Shown: piece after piece, positions 34,936 to 42,970 of the stretch
Position numbering within the stretch: the stretch's first letter is position 1
Layout of the letters: every line of letters begins with the position of its first letter
Translations under genes and position numbers: made by a program
From: Streptomyces sp. SCUT-3
GTDB lineage: Bacteria > Actinomycetota > Actinomycetes > Streptomycetales > Streptomycetaceae
Direction: 5' to 3'
Assembly (NCBI RefSeq): GCF_014083985.1
Contig: NZ_CP046907.1
Coordinates: 5,962,501 to 6,026,500, forward strand
DNA length: 64,000 nucleotides
The notes under the pieces: generated by a model
Told to the model about the DNA's origin: nothing
The model's database searches: none
What the model saw: only the letters and a program-made list of their open reading frames with translations

Positions 34936-35892
34936 ATGGGAACGGCGGTGCACGTCCCGCAGACGCGGGACATGGCCGGGGACGAGCTGTCCGGCGACGA
35001 GGCGTGGGCGGCGCTGCGCCACTACGGCGGCCGCAAGCTCGTCCTGGACGCCTTCTCGCGCTTCCGCTACGCGGACGGCTTCAGCCATGCCCGGGCGCTC
35101 GCCCTGCAGCTGGTGCTTGCCCTGGTGCCGCTGGCCATCGGCCTGGTGGGCGTGGCGACCACCCTCCACACCGAGAGCGTCGGGCACGTGGTCGAGCTGA
35201 CGCTGGGCCGGATCGCCCCCGGTGCGAGCAGCGGCCTGATCGAGGAGGCGCTCGACGAGACGCGGCGCAGCGCCGGCGACGTCGGGGGAGCGGTCGCGAT
35301 GTGGCTGGGCCTGGGGTTCGCGGTGGTGAACCTGGGGTCGGCGACGGCCCAGATCGAGCGCGGCGCCAACCGCATCTACGGCATCGAGCGAGACCGGCCG
35401 TTCCTGCGCAAGTACCGGCGCAGCACGGTGCTGTCGGTGGCCGCCGGCGCCCCCATGGCGGCGGGTTTCCTGGTGCTGGTGGCCGGTGAGGCAGTCGGCG
35501 GTTCGCTGGCGGAGGTCTTCGGCTGGGGCGAGGGTCTGCGCAGCGCGTGGCAGTGGCTGCGGATCCCGGCCGGGGTCCTGCCGGCCTGGGCGGCCTCGGC
35601 GGCGATCTTCCGCTGGGCCCCGCGCCGCCGTCAGCCCGGCTACACCTGGCTGGCCTTCGGCTCCGCCGTGCACCTGACCCTGTGGGTGGCGGCCACCTGG
35701 CTGCTGGCCCTGTACGTCGAGCGCAGCGGCTCGTTCGGCGCGGTGTACGGGCCGCTCACCGCGTTCGTCGCACTCGTGCTGTGGGCGAACCTGGCGGGGG
35801 TGGCGCTGTTCCTGGGCCTGGCCTTCGCGGCGCAGCTGGAGGCCGCGCGCGCCGGCGTCGTCGAGCCGGTGCACCCGGACCCGGGGGCATGA
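34936..35892 (+). CDS. YihY/BrkB-like inner-membrane protein
   Basis: The product is 318 residues with about six hydrophobic helices. Segments that fit YihY/virulence factor BrkB are FSHARALALQLVLALVPLAI, NRIYGIERDRPFLRKYRRST, and GSFGAVYGPLTAFVALVLWA near the end. These proteins sit in the cytoplasmic membrane and have no proven role despite the old RNase BN label. ATG 34936 has AGGAGG 6 nt upstream. It ends directly at a terminator. Confidence 0.85.
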   Translation: MGTAVHVPQTRDMAGDELSGDEAWAALRHYGGRKLVLDAFSRFRYADGFSHARALALQLVLALVPLAIGLVGVATTLHTESVGHVVELTLGRIAPGASSGLIEEALDETRRSAGDVGGAVAMWLGLGFAVVNLGSATAQIERGANRIYGIERDRPFLRKYRRSTVLSVAAGAPMAAGFLVLVAGEAVGGSLAEVFGWGEGLRSAWQWLRIPAGVLPAWAASAAIFRWAPRRRQPGYTWLAFGSAVHLTLWVAATWLLALYVERSGSFGAVYGPLTAFVALVLWANLAGVALFLGLAFAAQLEAARAGVVEPVHPDPGA

Positions 35893-35928
35893 GCGGCCCG
35901 TCCGGAGGGGCCTTCCGGGACGGGCCGC
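35893..35928 (+). terminator. Hairpin terminator
   Basis: An 11-bp perfect stem (35893-35903 with 35918-35928) begins at the base after the stop codon. Confidence 0.65.
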
Positions 35929-36056
35929 CCGCGGTGCCGCCTCGCCGCGCCGGGACGGCGGCCGCCGTCCCGGCGCGGACGAAACCGGTCCGGTGGGCGC
36001 GGCGGGCGGACGCTGCTCACCGGCCGTCGGTTCATCTTCTGCCGCCCGGACCCTTG

Positions 36057-36090
36057 TTGACGGATCGTCTACTGGTTACTTTCTAGTAGC
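36057..36090 (+). promoter_or_regulatory. Promoter region of the beta-propeller gene
   Basis: TTGACG (36057-36062) is a good -35 box. CTACT...AGTAG arms (36069-36073, 36085-36089) flank the region where the -10 should be (around 36080-36086), suggesting an operator. It is AT-rich compared with the surroundings. Confidence 0.45.
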
Positions 36091-36328
36091 CGGATCCGGG
36101 CGCGGGCGTTTTCGGATTCGGGGCGAAGGCTGCTCGGCCCGCGCCGCACGCCGGGTCCGGCGCACCACCGGCCGTGCCCCGGTCCCGCGGGTGCCGGCCG
36201 TCCCGTCGGCGCGGGGCGCGCGCCGCACCGCACCGTGATTTGTCATGATCCTCTCAAAAACGGCACGGCTCGCCGCGGCGGCGGCAGTGCGCCCCGGCGA
36301 CCGGGCCGTCCACACGGAAGGAACACGG

Positions 36329-37669
36329 ATGTCCGTTCCCAGCACCGGCCGTGCCCGGCCGCCCGCGCCCGCGCGGGGCCGCCGGCATCCCCTGTACCTG
36401 CGGGCCGCCGGCTCCCTCGCGGCCGCCCTCGCCCTGACCGCCGCGGCCGGCGTCCCCGGGGCCGCCGCGACGGCGGACACCGGCGCGCCGGCCGCGGCGC
36501 CGGCGAGCACGGGGGCCGCCGGGCAGCGGGAGGTGATGTTCGTCGGCAACAACTGGGACGGCACCGCCGACGTCATCGAATCCACCGGCGACTTCGCCCG
36601 GATCGGCCGCATCAACGTGATCCCGGACAAGGACCGCAGGCTGAAGGAGATCTACCTCAACCCGGTCAGGCTCGCCTTCTTCCTCGGCATCCGCCAGGGC
36701 CCCGGAGAGGGCCACGACCAGTTCGTGGACGACATGTACTCCACCCCGGACGGATCGGCCGTGGTCGTCTCCCGCCCGAGCTTCGCCGACGTCGTCTCGA
36801 TCGACCTCGCCACCGGGGGGATCAACTGGCGTTTTCCCGTCTCGGGCTACCGCTCCGACCACATGGCGGTCTCCCCCGACGGAACCCGCGTCGCCGTCTC
36901 CGCCTCGACGTCGAACACCGTGCACGTGCTCGACATCGGCACCGGCGAGCAGGTGGGATCGTTCAAGACCGGGGACAAGCCCCACGAGAACGTCTTCACC
37001 GACGGCGGCAAGTACCTGTGGAACATGTCGATCGGCGAGGTCAACACCGCGCTCGACGCCCCGTCGATGGACTGGACGAAGGGCGACCGCCGCATCACCG
37101 TGGTCGACGCGAAGACCTTCGAGCAGGTCAAGGTCATCGACATGCGCGAGCGGCTCGACGCCTTCGGCCGCAAGGACCTGTCCGACGCGGTCCGGCCCGT
37201 CGCCCTCACCCCCGACGAGTCCAAACTGTACTTCCAGGTGTCGTTCTTCAACGGCTTCCTCGAGTACGACGTGCCCTCCGACACGATCACCCGCGCGAAG
37301 ACGCTCCCGAAGAACCCCGCGACCAGCGAGGACCGCACCACCTGGGTCAACGACTCGCGCCACCACGGCATGTCGACGAGCCCGGACGGCGACAAGCTGT
37401 GCGTCGCGGGAACGATGGACGACTACGCCACGATCGTGGACCGCGACACCCTGCAGGAAGGGCCGCTGGTGACCGCGTCCAAGCCGTACTGGGCGACGGT
37501 GAGCGGTGACGGCAGGTCCTGCGTGATCTCCGAGAGCGGCGCCGACCAGGTCACCGCGATCGACTTCGCGACGGGGAGGAAGGTCGTCTCCGTACCGGTC
37601 GGCGACCACCCGCAACGCGTGCGCATCGGTCACGTGCCGGCCGGCTGGACCGGGCCCGCCGCGGGCTGA
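36329..37669 (+). CDS. Secreted YncE-like beta-propeller protein
   Basis: The product is 446 residues. The signal peptide (about 10-50, RAAGSLAAALALTAAAGVPG) is followed by repeated beta-propeller blades with typical phrases such as SPDGTRVAVSASTSNTVHVL, TPDESKLYFQVSFFNGFLEY and SGDGRSCVISESGADQVTAI. This is the lactonase/YncE 7-blade type. Such proteins bind or hydrolyse small ligands; no catalytic residue can be assigned. ATG 36329 is supported by GGAAGGAA; an earlier ATG at 36245 has no site. Confidence 0.8.
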   Translation: MSVPSTGRARPPAPARGRRHPLYLRAAGSLAAALALTAAAGVPGAAATADTGAPAAAPASTGAAGQREVMFVGNNWDGTADVIESTGDFARIGRINVIPDKDRRLKEIYLNPVRLAFFLGIRQGPGEGHDQFVDDMYSTPDGSAVVVSRPSFADVVSIDLATGGINWRFPVSGYRSDHMAVSPDGTRVAVSASTSNTVHVLDIGTGEQVGSFKTGDKPHENVFTDGGKYLWNMSIGEVNTALDAPSMDWTKGDRRITVVDAKTFEQVKVIDMRERLDAFGRKDLSDAVRPVALTPDESKLYFQVSFFNGFLEYDVPSDTITRAKTLPKNPATSEDRTTWVNDSRHHGMSTSPDGDKLCVAGTMDDYATIVDRDTLQEGPLVTASKPYWATVSGDGRSCVISESGADQVTAIDFATGRKVVSVPVGDHPQRVRIGHVPAGWTGPAAG

Positions 37670-37731
37670 CCGGGGCCCGGACTCCGGAGCCGGGCGGCCC
37701 CGCCCCCGTCGGGCTCCGGAACCCCGGTCAG
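37666..37731. terminator. Bidirectional terminator
   Basis: Outer arms CTGACCGGGG / CCCCGGTCAG (37666-37675, 37722-37731) enclose a second 9-bp stem TCCGGAGCC / GGCTCCGGA. It overlaps the stop codons of both convergent genes. Confidence 0.6.
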
Positions 37732-38027
37732 CCGGTCGTTCGGCCGTCCGGTCGTTCGGCACGCCGGTAGGTGCTTCCGTCCCTGGTCCGGATCAGCAGC
37801 CCCGCCTCGACCAGGTGGCGGCGCAGCGCCGGGAAGTCGTCGTGCACGGTGAGCAGCGCCTCGTCGACCTCGCGCTCGCTGTAGGCGCGATCCCGTTCGA
37901 ACAACGTCTCCGCCAGGTGCACGAGCAACTGCTCACGACGCGCGGCCCTGCGCGGGATCGTGGTCGGACGCCCCCGGGAGAAGAGGGCTGTCACCCCGTG
38001 CGAACCACGGGAATCGTCGTCGGACAT
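37728..38027 (-). CDS. DUF2087 domain protein
   Basis: The product is 99 residues. The sequence FSRGRPTTIPRRAARREQLL followed by RAYSEREVDEALLTVHDDFP and ALRRHLVEAGLL(I)R is the DUF2087 signature, a winged-helix-like fold often fused to ArsR-type regulators and probably DNA-binding. The ending RDGSTYRRAE fits the wing. ATG 38027 begins MSDDDSRGSHG. Confidence 0.82.
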   Translation of the reverse strand: MSDDDSRGSHGVTALFSRGRPTTIPRRAARREQLLVHLAETLFERDRAYSEREVDEALLTVHDDFPALRRHLVEAGLLIRTRDGSTYRRAERPDGRTTG

Positions 38028-38371
38028 GGACGGGAGTCTCCCGGCCGGCCGGTCGCCGTGCAACGCATTTCCACTGCCGGGGCGACGGCCCCTACGCGCC
38101 CGCGCCGTCCGGCAGGGCGCCGGACCGGTGTTCCGCGGCGCGCCGTTCCGGGCTGTCCGCAGCCCCTGCTCTACCGTCTTCCTCGGCCGCACCGTGCCGG
38201 GAGGCGGGAGCTGCCGGGACGGTACTCACCCCGGGCCGTCCGGCGGCACCCGCCTCCCACCTTCCGGGACGCGCCGCCCCCCGGGGGCTTCCCCGGAGAC
38301 CGCGTCCCCGCCCGGTACCGCACCTCGTCGACGGGGGACGGGGGACGGTGCACGAGAACGGATGCAGGGCG
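38028..38371. other. Intergenic region without a recognised gene
   Basis: About 340 bp between two minus-strand genes. Open frames here are Arg/Pro/Gly-rich shadows. I see no RNA gene or strong terminator. Confidence 0.35.
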
Positions 38372-38977
38372 TCACAGCAGCCAACGCCTGCCCCGCACCA
38401 GCTTGGCCCATGTCCGGCCCAGGCCCCAGACGTTGCCGGAGTACGTCAGCGCCAGAGCGACGAGAACCAGCGCGTAGATCACGTGGTAGTCGACGAGGGG
38501 ATTGGTCGACATGCTCGGCGCCCCGTCGGACGTGTACCGGTCCGGCGGCCACTCGGCCACCCACATCAGGGCCAGCATCACGATGCCCGCGACCGCGGCG
38601 AGCCGCAGGGCCACCCCCGCGACCAGGGCGACGCCCACCCCGAGCAGCCCGAGCATGAACAGCCAGTCGGCCCAGGCGGCCCCGGCCCAGCCGCGCAGGG
38701 CGGACTGCATCGGCCCCACGGACACGCTGCTGAGATAGCCCTCGGTGGGTGATCCTCCCCTGACCCAGGCCCGCTCGGAGGGAGTGGCGTATCCCCACCC
38801 GAACGTCTTGTCCAGGAAGGCCCAGAGGAAGACGAAGCCGAGTGCCAGCCGCAGGACGGCCATCGTCCGGCCCGCCGCCGGGGTCATGACCGCGCCGTGC
38901 TCGGAGGCCGTGACGGCCGCCCACCGTCCGGGCACCTGCGTGCGGCCGGGCGTCCCGGGTTCCTGTTCGGTGGTCAT
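38372..38977 (-). CDS. DoxX family membrane protein
   Basis: The product is 201 residues with four hydrophobic helices. VLRLALGFVFLWAFLDKTFG in helix 1, LFMLGLLGVGVALVAGVALR in the middle and NPLVDYHVIYALVLVALALT near the end follow the DoxX/SURF4-like pattern. Related proteins associate with quinone-linked oxidation or thiosulfate dehydrogenase; the function here is open. ATG 38977 has GAGGAGGG upstream. Confidence 0.85.
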   Translation of the reverse strand: MTTEQEPGTPGRTQVPGRWAAVTASEHGAVMTPAAGRTMAVLRLALGFVFLWAFLDKTFGWGYATPSERAWVRGGSPTEGYLSSVSVGPMQSALRGWAGAAWADWLFMLGLLGVGVALVAGVALRLAAVAGIVMLALMWVAEWPPDRYTSDGAPSMSTNPLVDYHVIYALVLVALALTYSGNVWGLGRTWAKLVRGRRWLL

Positions 38978-39335
38978 GAGGTTTCCCTCCTCACCTGCCG
39001 TTCTCTCGGCAGCAAGTGGCGCCCCTGCCCATTAGGCACCGCCCGGTGGCCGGACGCGAGCGGGAAGCGGCGCCCCTGCGCCGGGTACGGAGCGCTTCCG
39101 GACCGCTTTCCCGGCCCGGTCGCCGAAGGCTCGCGGCCCCGGCGGCGGGGGAGTGGGCCGCCGGCCGCGCGGGGAAGGGCGCGTCCGCGTGAAGGACCGG
39201 GCCTGCGCGGGGCCGGCGCCCGCCGCGCGGCAGGTGCCGGCTGCCCGACCGGCACAGGTTCGGGAACACTGCGGCCCGCCGCTCGGCAATCACCCGTTCG
39301 GCTCAATGAGGCGCCGACGGGCCGCCGCGCACGGT
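38978..39335. other. Intergenic region without a recognised gene
   Basis: About 360 bp between the Nudix and DoxX genes, both on the minus strand. It contains long GC-rich inverted segments but no convincing gene. A minus-strand CCTAAT box at about 39030-39035 could be a doxX -10. Confidence 0.3.
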
Positions 39336-40535
39336 TCACCCCTGCAGCCCGCCGCCTGCCGGACCGGGGCCGGAATCCCCGGCGGGCAGACCGCCCCCGG
39401 CGGGGATCTCGGTCACGGGGACGGGAGGAGCAGGGGGGATGCCCCAGCGCTCGGCCGCGGTACGGGCGGCCAGCTCGGCCTGCCGGTGGCCCCGGTCGCC
39501 CCAGCCCAGCAGATCCGCAGCCTGGGCGGGGGTCGCCAGCAGCCGGGCGAAGGTGCGGCCGGTGGCCGGATCGGGCGCTGCCGGGCCGACGGCGGTGACC
39601 GGGGCCGCCAGGCGCAGCCGTGCGCAGGGGCCGGTGCCGCCGTGGACGGCTCCCGTCGCGTCGTACGACCATCCCAGGCGCAGGGGAGCGCCGATGCGCA
39701 GTTGCGCCTCCTCGGCGACTTCCCGGAGCAGGGTGGCCTCCGGGTCGGCGTCGTAGGCCTCCACGGTGCCGCCGGGCAGCTGGACCAGTGCCCCGTCCGG
39801 GTCGACGACCAGCACCACCCTGCCGTCGGGGACGAACAGCCAGCCCCAGGCCTGCGTGACGCGCAGCCGGCCGGGCACGGGCTCCGGGTGCCAGGGCCAC
39901 GTCCTCCCCGCCCGGGGCCGGGTGTGCACGGCGTGCCGGTCCAGCGCGGGGACGGGCCCCGTGTGCCGGCCGTCCTCGAGGTGCGCGGTGCCGGTGCCGC
40001 CGAGCCGGGCCCGCAGCGCGGCGAGCGCGGTCCGTGCCTCCACCGGCACCATGCACGAGGCCACCGCGGCCGAGTCGTGGAAGGAGTAGCCCTTCAGTTC
40101 GCCGCCCGGCAGCCGGATCGCCGCCGTGTCCTCCTCGTCCAGGACGCCGCCGTCGAAGACGTAACGGACCTCGCCGGGGAAGGGCATGTCCCCGGGGACC
40201 GCCTCGTGCCCGGGGCCGATCCAGTTGACCGCCAGCAGCGCGCCCGGCTCCCGGTCCAGCCCCAGCTCTTCGCGCACCTCCCGCCGGCACGCCTGCCGCG
40301 GGCCCTCCCCGGGCTCGGCGCCCCCGCCGGGCAGGAGCCGGCGGCCGTCGCGGTGGTAGGACGGCTCGACCAGCAGTACCCGGCCGAGCCGGTCGGTGAA
40401 CAGGGCTGCGGCGCTCAGCCACACCGCGTGCCGGGAGCGGGCGTACTCCGGGTTCGGCATGCGCGGCGGCACGGGGGCGGCAGTCGCCGGATCGGGCGTG
40501 CCGTCGGGGGACGGGACAGGTCGGGCGGTGCTCAA
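39336..40535 (-). CDS. Protein with two Nudix hydrolase domains
   Basis: The product is 399 residues. The first Nudix box, GGGAEPGEGPRQACRREVRE followed by ELGL (about 70-93), is a full G-x5-E-x7-REUxEExGU match. The second, GGTVEAYDADPEATLLREVA followed by EEAQL (about 255-279), is complete except for the final Gly. Nudix enzymes hydrolyse nucleoside diphosphate-linked compounds with Mg2+; two domains suggest duplication with divergence. The start is TTG 40535, chosen because GAGGAGG lies 5 nt before it and no later ATG or GTG has such a site. Confidence 0.82.
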   Translation of the reverse strand: MSTARPVPSPDGTPDPATAAPVPPRMPNPEYARSRHAVWLSAAALFTDRLGRVLLVEPSYHRDGRRLLPGGGAEPGEGPRQACRREVREELGLDREPGALLAVNWIGPGHEAVPGDMPFPGEVRYVFDGGVLDEEDTAAIRLPGGELKGYSFHDSAAVASCMVPVEARTALAALRARLGGTGTAHLEDGRHTGPVPALDRHAVHTRPRAGRTWPWHPEPVPGRLRVTQAWGWLFVPDGRVVLVVDPDGALVQLPGGTVEAYDADPEATLLREVAEEAQLRIGAPLRLGWSYDATGAVHGGTGPCARLRLAAPVTAVGPAAPDPATGRTFARLLATPAQAADLLGWGDRGHRQAELAARTAAERWGIPPAPPVPVTEIPAGGGLPAGDSGPGPAGGGLQG

Positions 40536-40666
40536 GAGGGCCTCCTCGGGTAGGCCGGGCGGGCGGTGTTCCAGGGGCGTGCGGCCGGGCGGGCGGTGTG
40601 TCCACTCCTCTCCGGTGCGGCCGACCGGAAATCAACTCGCCTCGAAAAAAGGGTAGTTCGCCCCGT

Positions 40667-40672
40667 TAGGAT
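40667..40672 (+). promoter_or_regulatory. -10 box of a leaderless promoter
   Basis: TAGGAT ends 9 nt before ATG 40681 and no ribosome-binding site is present. Confidence 0.5.
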
Positions 40673-40680
40673 CGCCGGTC

Positions 40681-40965
40681 ATGGACATCGTGCTGCTCAT
40701 CCCCATCACTCTGCTCGCGTTTGTGGTCGGGGGCTACGAGCACAAGCTCCGCCGCATCGAACGCCGGGCGGCGCGGACGGAACGCAAGGTCGACCTGCTC
40801 CTGGAGCACCTCGGTGTCGCCGGAACCGAGGAGGCGCCGGACCGGGTCCGCGCGCTCCTGCGGGAGGGGAAGAAGATCCAGGCGGTCAAGGCCTACCGCG
40901 AGATCACGGGCGCCGACCTCAAGGAGGCCAAGGACGCGGTCGACCGCATGGAGACCGTGCTCTGA
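40681..40965 (+). CDS. Membrane-anchored protein with ribosomal L7/L12 C-terminal-like domain
   Basis: The product is 94 residues. A single N-terminal helix (VLLIPITLLAFVVGGYEHKL) is followed by a basic coiled segment (RRIERRAARTERKVDLLLEH). The end, REGKKIQAVKAYREITGADL then KEAKDAVDRM, closely matches the L7/L12 C-terminal domain (K-x-x-A-V-K-x-Y-R-E-x-T-G-x-x-L-K-E-A-K). Such short proteins are common in actinobacteria and have no known function. Leaderless start. Confidence 0.75.
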   Translation: MDIVLLIPITLLAFVVGGYEHKLRRIERRAARTERKVDLLLEHLGVAGTEEAPDRVRALLREGKKIQAVKAYREITGADLKEAKDAVDRMETVL

Positions 40966-41002
40966 CCCCGTGTCACCGGGACCCTCCGGTTCCGCCGGGT
41001 GG

Positions 41003-41650
41003 TCAGGCGCGCAGGTGGGCGAGGACTGCGAGGACCCTCCGGTGCCCCCGGCCGTCCACGTGCAGGTCGAGTTTCCGCAGGATGCCGCCGACGTGCTTGT
41101 TGACCGCCGCCTCGGTGACGAAGAGCTCGCGGGCGATCGAGGCGTTGGAGTGCCCCTCGGCCATGAGGGAGAGCACCTCGCGCTCGCGCGGGGTGAGCCG
41201 CTGCAGGGGGTCGTGCCGGCGGCGGAGCAGCTGGCGCACCACCTCCGGGTCCATGACCGTCGCGCCCGCGGCCACCCGGGCGACCGCGTCGACGAACCGG
41301 GCGACGTCGCCGACACGGTCCTTGAGCAGGTAGCCGATGCCGCTGTCACCGCCCAGGTCGAGCAGGTGCGCGGCGTAGGACTGCTCGATGTACTGGCTGA
41401 GTACCAGAACGGGCAGGGCGGGACGTTCCCTGCGCAGGGCGATGGCGGCGCGGAGGCCGTCGTCGCTGTTGTCCGGGGGCATGCGCACGTCGGTGACGAC
41501 GATGTCGGGGGAGTGCTCGCGGACAGCGGCGACCAGCGCGCCGGCGTCGCCGACGGCGGCCGGCACGCGGTGGCCGAAGCGGGTCAGCACGCCGATCAGC
41601 CCGTCCCGCAGCAGCGGCGAGTCCTCGGCCAGCACGACGTTCAGCGGCAC
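41003..41650 (-). CDS. LuxR/NarL family response regulator
   Basis: The product is 215 residues. The receiver domain has acidic pocket LAEDSPLL, phospho-Asp in DIVVTDVRMPP (about 55) and Lys in YLLKDRVGD (about 106). The output HTH is LTPREREVLSLMAEGHSNAS followed by ARELFVTEAAVNKHVGGILR. GTG 41650 overlaps the kinase stop by 10 bp, so the pair is translationally coupled. It probably binds the 18-bp palindrome upstream of the kinase gene. Confidence 0.9.
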   Translation of the reverse strand: MPLNVVLAEDSPLLRDGLIGVLTRFGHRVPAAVGDAGALVAAVREHSPDIVVTDVRMPPDNSDDGLRAAIALRRERPALPVLVLSQYIEQSYAAHLLDLGGDSGIGYLLKDRVGDVARFVDAVARVAAGATVMDPEVVRQLLRRRHDPLQRLTPREREVLSLMAEGHSNASIARELFVTEAAVNKHVGGILRKLDLHVDGRGHRRVLAVLAHLRA

Positions 41651-42861
41651 GGGATCTCCACGTGCAGCAGGGTGGGGCCGCCCGCCGGGCTGGACAGCCG
41701 CAGCCGGCCGTCGGCGGCGGCGACGCGGTCGGCGAGCCCGACCAGCCCGGTGCCCCCGGCCGGGTCCGCTCCGCCGGCACCGTCGTCGCCGACCGTCAGC
41801 ACCAGGAGGTCCGTCTCCAGCCGTGCACCGACCTCGGCCCGGGACGCCCGGCTGTGCCTGGTGACGTTGGCCAGGGCCTCGGCGACGACGAAGTACGCCG
41901 TGCTCTCCACCGCCGCGGGCAGGCGGTACGGAAGGCGGACGTCGACGGTGACCGGAACGGCGGACCGGGCGGTGAGGTTGCCGACGGCCGCGGCCAGCCC
42001 GTGGTCGGTGAGGGCCTTCGGATGCACACCGCGGGCCAGTTCGCGCAACTCGTCCACCGCCAGCGCGACCTCCCCCCGGGCAGCGGCGAGCTGCCTGCCG
42101 GCCGGCGAGCCCGGATCCGTGTCCAGCAGGGCCATGCCGAGCATGACGCTGACCGAGACCAGCCGCTGCTGCGCCCCGTCGTGCAGGTCCCGCTCGATCC
42201 GCCTGCGCTCGGCGTCGAAGGCGTCCACCAGGCGGGCCCGGGAAGCCCGCACCTCGGTCAGCTCGGCCCCCGGCTCGCCGTCGCGCGGCGCGAGCGCCGA
42301 CCGGGTCAGCGCGGCCCGGGCACCGGCCCAGGCGGTGACGGTGTACGGCGCGGCCGGCAGCAGGAACAGGCCGACGACCAGCCACGGCCAGGCGCCGGGG
42401 TCGCCCGCCGGCGACGTCATGAGGAACACGGGGAGGACCAGGGCGAAGCCGAGGACGAGCAGGTCCATCCACCACAGGGCGCTCAACGACACCGCGGTGA
42501 AGCCCAGTTCCCGCCAGGTCGCCGGCTCCCGCAGCCGGGTCTCCAACCAGCCCCGCAGGCCGGGCCGCCCGGGCCTCCGGTGCGGATCCGGCGCGGGGTC
42601 CAGGTCCACCAGCCGCAGCCGCCGGCGTTCGACCCGGGCGACGAAGACGCCGGACAGGGCCACGCCCAGGAGGGGAACCGCCCCCACGGCCACGGCCAGG
42701 GACACCAGTCCGGCCGCGGCCAGGAACAGGAGGACGACGCCGGCGACCGCGCCGAGAGCGACCCCGGACAGCAGGTAGGCCAGTGCGCGCCAGGGCCACT
42801 GCGAAGCGAGGAAGCCCAACGGATGCCGTGCCAGGGCGTGCCAGGCGGTTCGGGAAGGCAT
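41641..42861 (-). CDS. Sensor histidine kinase (HisKA_3, NarL/DesK-type)
   Basis: The product is 406 residues. Four or five membrane helices (PWRALAYLLSGVALGAVAGV and others) lie in the first 200 residues. The dimerisation/phosphorylation helix ERRRIERDLHDGAQQRLVSV carries the phospho-His. The ATPase domain has N-box EALANVTRHSRA and GDDGAGG...GTGLVGLADRV. There is no large external domain, so the signal is probably read in the membrane. ATG 42861 is chosen; the frame extends upstream to 42972 over the palindrome, where coding looks poor. Confidence 0.88.
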   Translation of the reverse strand: MPSRTAWHALARHPLGFLASQWPWRALAYLLSGVALGAVAGVVLLFLAAAGLVSLAVAVGAVPLLGVALSGVFVARVERRRLRLVDLDPAPDPHRRPGRPGLRGWLETRLREPATWRELGFTAVSLSALWWMDLLVLGFALVLPVFLMTSPAGDPGAWPWLVVGLFLLPAAPYTVTAWAGARAALTRSALAPRDGEPGAELTEVRASRARLVDAFDAERRRIERDLHDGAQQRLVSVSVMLGMALLDTDPGSPAGRQLAAARGEVALAVDELRELARGVHPKALTDHGLAAAVGNLTARSAVPVTVDVRLPYRLPAAVESTAYFVVAEALANVTRHSRASRAEVGARLETDLLVLTVGDDGAGGADPAGGTGLVGLADRVAAADGRLRLSSPAGGPTLLHVEIPCR

Positions 42862-42894
42862 GGGCCGACCGTACCGGGCCGCCGTCCTCCGGTC

Positions 42895-42912
42895 GGTAGT
42901 GCGCGCACTACC
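42895..42912. promoter_or_regulatory. Perfect 18-bp palindrome between kinase and serine hydrolase genes
   Basis: GGTAGTGCGCGCACTACC reads the same on both strands. It lies 33 bp before the kinase start and 58 bp before the hydrolase start, the expected place for a response-regulator site controlling both directions. Confidence 0.65.
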
Positions 42913-42970
42913 TCTTTCCTCCTGCGCACACCGGTGCGGTGCCCACCGGTGTCCGGGTGGAATGCCGGTC

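Noticed and set aside
36245-36328. Earlier ATG for the beta-propeller protein
   Set aside because: No ribosome site at 36245, whereas ATG 36329 has GGAAGGAA and is followed by a normal signal peptide.
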